Shown here in pieces: positions 6,890 to 8,754 of a DNA stretch of 8,754 nucleotides. The position numbers and the translations under genes are program-made. The notes under the pieces are model-generated. The model had not been told where the DNA came from. It did not search any database and worked only from the letters and a program-made list of their open reading frames with translations. Source of the DNA: Methylotenera sp. (GTDB taxonomy: Bacteria; Pseudomonadota; Gammaproteobacteria; Burkholderiales; Methylophilaceae). The DNA is taken from contig JAIYEJ010000010.1 of assembly GCA_027487055.1 (NCBI GenBank), positions 1-8,754 of the forward strand. Direction: 5' to 3'. Within the stretch, counting starts at the first letter, position 1. Each line of letters starts with the position of its first letter.

Positions 6890-7975
6890 TTACATCGCTG
6901 CAACGATTTGGTCGCCCATTTCTGAGCATGATACACGTTTCGTGCCAGCTTCATAAATATCGCCCGTACGATAGCCTGCCGCTAATACTTTCTTAATCGC
7001 GTTTTCAATACGCACCGCCGCAGCTTCGCTTTCAAAGGTGTAGCGCAACATCATGGCCACAGAAAGAATAGTGGCGATTGGGTTAGCTAAGTTTTTACCT
7101 GCAATATCAGGTGCAGAGCCGTGTGATGGCTCATACAAGCCTTTTTTTGTTTCGTTGAGTGATGCTGATGCCAACATGCCGATAGAACCTGTCAACATGG
7201 ATGCCTCATCAGACAAGATGTCACCAAAAATATTGCCTGTCACAATTACGTCAAATTGTTTTGGGTTACGGATGAGTTGCATGGCCGCGTTATCCACGTA
7301 CATATGGCTCAACTCGACTTCTGGGTATTCTTTAGCAACCTCAATCACGATTTCTTTCCAGAACTCGGTAGTTTCTAGTACGTTGGCTTTATCCACTGAA
7401 CATAATTTTGCTTTCTGTCCATTTTTTCGACGCTTCATAGCAATATCAAAAGCCACATGCGCAATACGACGCACTTCAGATTCTTTATAAATCATGGTGT
7501 TAAAGCCTTCGCGCTCACCTTCTGCGTTAACGCGCATGCCTCGTGGTTGACCAAAATATACGTCACCTGTCAGCTCACGCACAATCATAATATCCAAACC
7601 TGCCACCACTTCTGGTTTTAGCGTAGACGCATTGGCTAGCTCTGGGTACAACACCGCTGGGCGCAAGTTTGCAAACAAGCCTAAGTCTTTACGAATACCC
7701 AACAAACCGCGCTCTGGACGCAATGGACGGTCTAAGTTGTCATATTGCGGGCCACCAACTGCACCCAACAATACCGCATCCGCCGCACGGCAAATTTTTT
7801 GAGTGAACTCTGGGTATGGATGACCGAATTGGTCATAAGCCTGACCGCCCAGAGGCGCTTCAGTAAAGGTCATGTCCATGCCTTCGTTTTTCAAGACATC
7901 CAACACGCGCAATGCTTGTTTGATAATTTCCGGGCCTATGCCATCACCCGGTAAAACTGCAATATTCATTGTCAT
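6890..7975 (-). CDS. leuB: 3-Isopropylmalate dehydrogenase
   Basis: LeuB oxidises and decarboxylates 3-isopropylmalate to 2-oxoisocaproate with NAD, the third step of leucine synthesis. The product has 361 residues, the usual length. It begins with IAVLPGDGIGPEI. Substrate-binding arginines appear as Arg95, Arg105 and Arg133, and Tyr140 lies in ELTGDVYFGQPRG. Lys196 sits in SVDKANVLE. The metal-binding aspartates are Asp228 (VDNAAMQLI), Asp252 and Asp256 (GDILSDEASML). The NAD-binding block YEPSHGSAPDIAGKNLANP is at 281-299. The usual proline in GMLPSASL is alanine (GMLASASL), outside the catalytic residues. Two ATGs lie close together; AGGA five bases upstream favours the first at 7975. It follows leuD by 28 bases. 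Confidence 0.98.
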   Translation of the reverse strand: MTMNIAVLPGDGIGPEIIKQALRVLDVLKNEGMDMTFTEAPLGGQAYDQFGHPYPEFTQKICRAADAVLLGAVGGPQYDNLDRPLRPERGLLGIRKDLGLFANLRPAVLYPELANASTLKPEVVAGLDIMIVRELTGDVYFGQPRGMRVNAEGEREGFNTMIYKESEVRRIAHVAFDIAMKRRKNGQKAKLCSVDKANVLETTEFWKEIVIEVAKEYPEVELSHMYVDNAAMQLIRNPKQFDVIVTGNIFGDILSDEASMLTGSIGMLASASLNETKKGLYEPSHGSAPDIAGKNLANPIATILSVAMMLRYTFESEAAAVRIENAIKKVLAAGYRTGDIYEAGTKRVSCSEMGDQIVAAM

Positions 7976-8003
7976 ATTTTTCCTAAAAATTTAATTTAAT
8001 CTT

Positions 8004-8642
8004 TTATGCAAACAACCAAGGTTGTGCTGATTTATGTTTACCTTCGAAAGATTTAATTTTATCTGCGTGTAACAGCGTCAACCCAATTTCATCCAAGCCA
8101 TTTAACAAGTTATGTTTTGAGGTTGGGTGTATTTCAAACGTGAATGTTTCTCCAGAAGGTAAAGTCACCGTTTGCGAAGGCAAATCGACGTTCAAGGTAT
8201 AGCCTTCATTGGCTTGGCATTCATTAAACAACTTATCCACCATGGCATGGCTCGCCACAATCGGCAACATGCCATTTTTGTAGCAATTGTTAAAGAAAAT
8301 GTCTGCATAGCTAGGCGCAATAATCACGCGGAATCCGTAATCTTCAATCGCCCAAGGCGCATGTTCACGACTAGAGCCGCAGCCAAAGTTCTCGCGCGCC
8401 AACATAATTTGCGCGCCTTTGTAACGTGGTTGGTTCAGTACAAAGTCTGGATTTAAAGGACGATTCGTACAATCCATACCGGGTTCACCGTGGTCCTTAT
8501 AACGCCATTCGTCAAACAAATAGGGGCCAAAGCCAGAACGTTTAATGCTCTTTAAAAACTGTTTTGGAATAATTGCGTCAGTGTCAATATTTGCGCGGTC
8601 TATCGGGCAAGCTAAGCCTTTTAATTGGGTAAATGCTTTCAT
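8004..8642 (-). CDS. leuD: 3-Isopropylmalate dehydratase small subunit
   Basis: LeuD forms the swivel-domain subunit of isopropylmalate isomerase, which with the iron-sulfur subunit LeuC converts 2-isopropylmalate to 3-isopropylmalate. The product has 212 residues, typical for the bacterial protein of the leucine pathway. It starts MKAFTQLKGLACPIDRANID, followed by TDAIIPKQFLK. The conserved NFGCGSSREHAPWA lies at residues 85-98, and IIAPSYADIFFNNCYKNGML follows. AAGGA precedes the ATG by eight bases. It begins 12 bases after the leuC stop codon, as expected for co-translated subunits. Intact, with nothing unusual. Confidence 0.98.
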   Translation of the reverse strand: MKAFTQLKGLACPIDRANIDTDAIIPKQFLKSIKRSGFGPYLFDEWRYKDHGEPGMDCTNRPLNPDFVLNQPRYKGAQIMLARENFGCGSSREHAPWAIEDYGFRVIIAPSYADIFFNNCYKNGMLPIVASHAMVDKLFNECQANEGYTLNVDLPSQTVTLPSGETFTFEIHPTSKHNLLNGLDEIGLTLLHADKIKSFEGKHKSAQPWLFA

Positions 8643-8654
8643 TAATGATTCCTT

Positions 8655-8754
8655 TTATAAGCTACGCACGTCAACAAAATGGCCTGCAACTGCAGCAGCA
8701 ACTGCCATGGCGGGACTGACTAAATGCGTCCGTCCGCCTTGGCCTTGGCGGCCT
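8655..8754 (-). CDS. leuC: 3-Isopropylmalate dehydratase large subunit, C-terminal end only
   Basis: The frame ending with TAA at 8657-8655 gives the last 32 residues of a protein that begins outside the window. The sequence contains GGRTHLVSPAMAVAAAV followed by AGHFVDVRSL, which matches the conserved C-terminus of LeuC, the iron-sulfur subunit of isopropylmalate isomerase. Its position 12 bases upstream of leuD agrees with this. The iron-sulfur cysteines lie in the missing part, so integrity of the gene cannot be judged here. Confidence 0.95.
   Translation of the reverse strand, partial: GRQGQGGRTHLVSPAMAVAAAVAGHFVDVRSL

Noticed and set aside
7053..7490. Plus-strand 145-residue frame opposite leuB
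   Set aside because: Antisense shadow of a well-conserved leuB; no start context or family features.
8736..8752. GC-rich inverted repeat CCGCC/GGCGG at the right edge
   Set aside because: It falls in the glycine/arginine-rich end of leuC and is explained by the coding sequence.

Overview
This window is a housekeeping stretch of a chromosome from a low-to-moderate GC proteobacterium. All genes I can support lie on the minus strand, so transcription runs from the right edge to the left. In that direction the order is leuC (3' end only), leuD, leuB, ppnP, yajQ, a 38-residue entericidin-like lipoprotein gene, asd, fimV, a CbiQ/EcfT-like membrane protein gene and truA (5' part only). The backbone leuC-leuD-leuB-asd-fimV-truA is a gene order known from Beta- and Gammaproteobacteria such as Pseudomonas. 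The AT-rich composition and protein style fit a betaproteobacterium, perhaps a methylotroph of the Methylophilaceae, but that family-level guess is inference.

Right part (about 6540-8754): leuC, leuD, leuB and ppnP are packed with gaps of 12, 28 and 36 bases and each has a purine-rich ribosome binding site, so they look like one operon. LeuC and LeuD together isomerise isopropylmalate and LeuB oxidises it, which are the second and third steps of leucine synthesis. PpnP, a small cupin-type nucleoside phosphorylase, rides at the end of the cluster.

Middle part (about 4500-6540): a 235-base non-coding leader precedes yajQ, which encodes a nucleotide-binding protein. It is followed by the short lipoprotein gene and asd, which makes aspartate semialdehyde for the lysine/diaminopimelate, threonine and methionine branches. 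The leader contains a GGAGG site next to a five-codon open reading frame and an 8-bp inverted repeat; its role is unknown.

Left part (1-4497): fimV has a near-consensus sigma-70 promoter directly upstream and a clear intrinsic terminator directly downstream, so it is probably its own transcription unit. It encodes a large inner-membrane, peptidoglycan-binding polar hub protein. Beyond the terminator lie a small integral membrane protein gene resembling the T component of ECF transporters and truA, tRNA pseudouridine synthase, whose start codon directly abuts the preceding stop codon.

I found no mobile element, CRISPR array, tRNA or rRNA, and no convincing new multi-gene system. The points most worth following are the lone EcfT-like protein, the small lipoprotein gene, the insertion of ppnP and yajQ between leuB and asd, and the yajQ leader.
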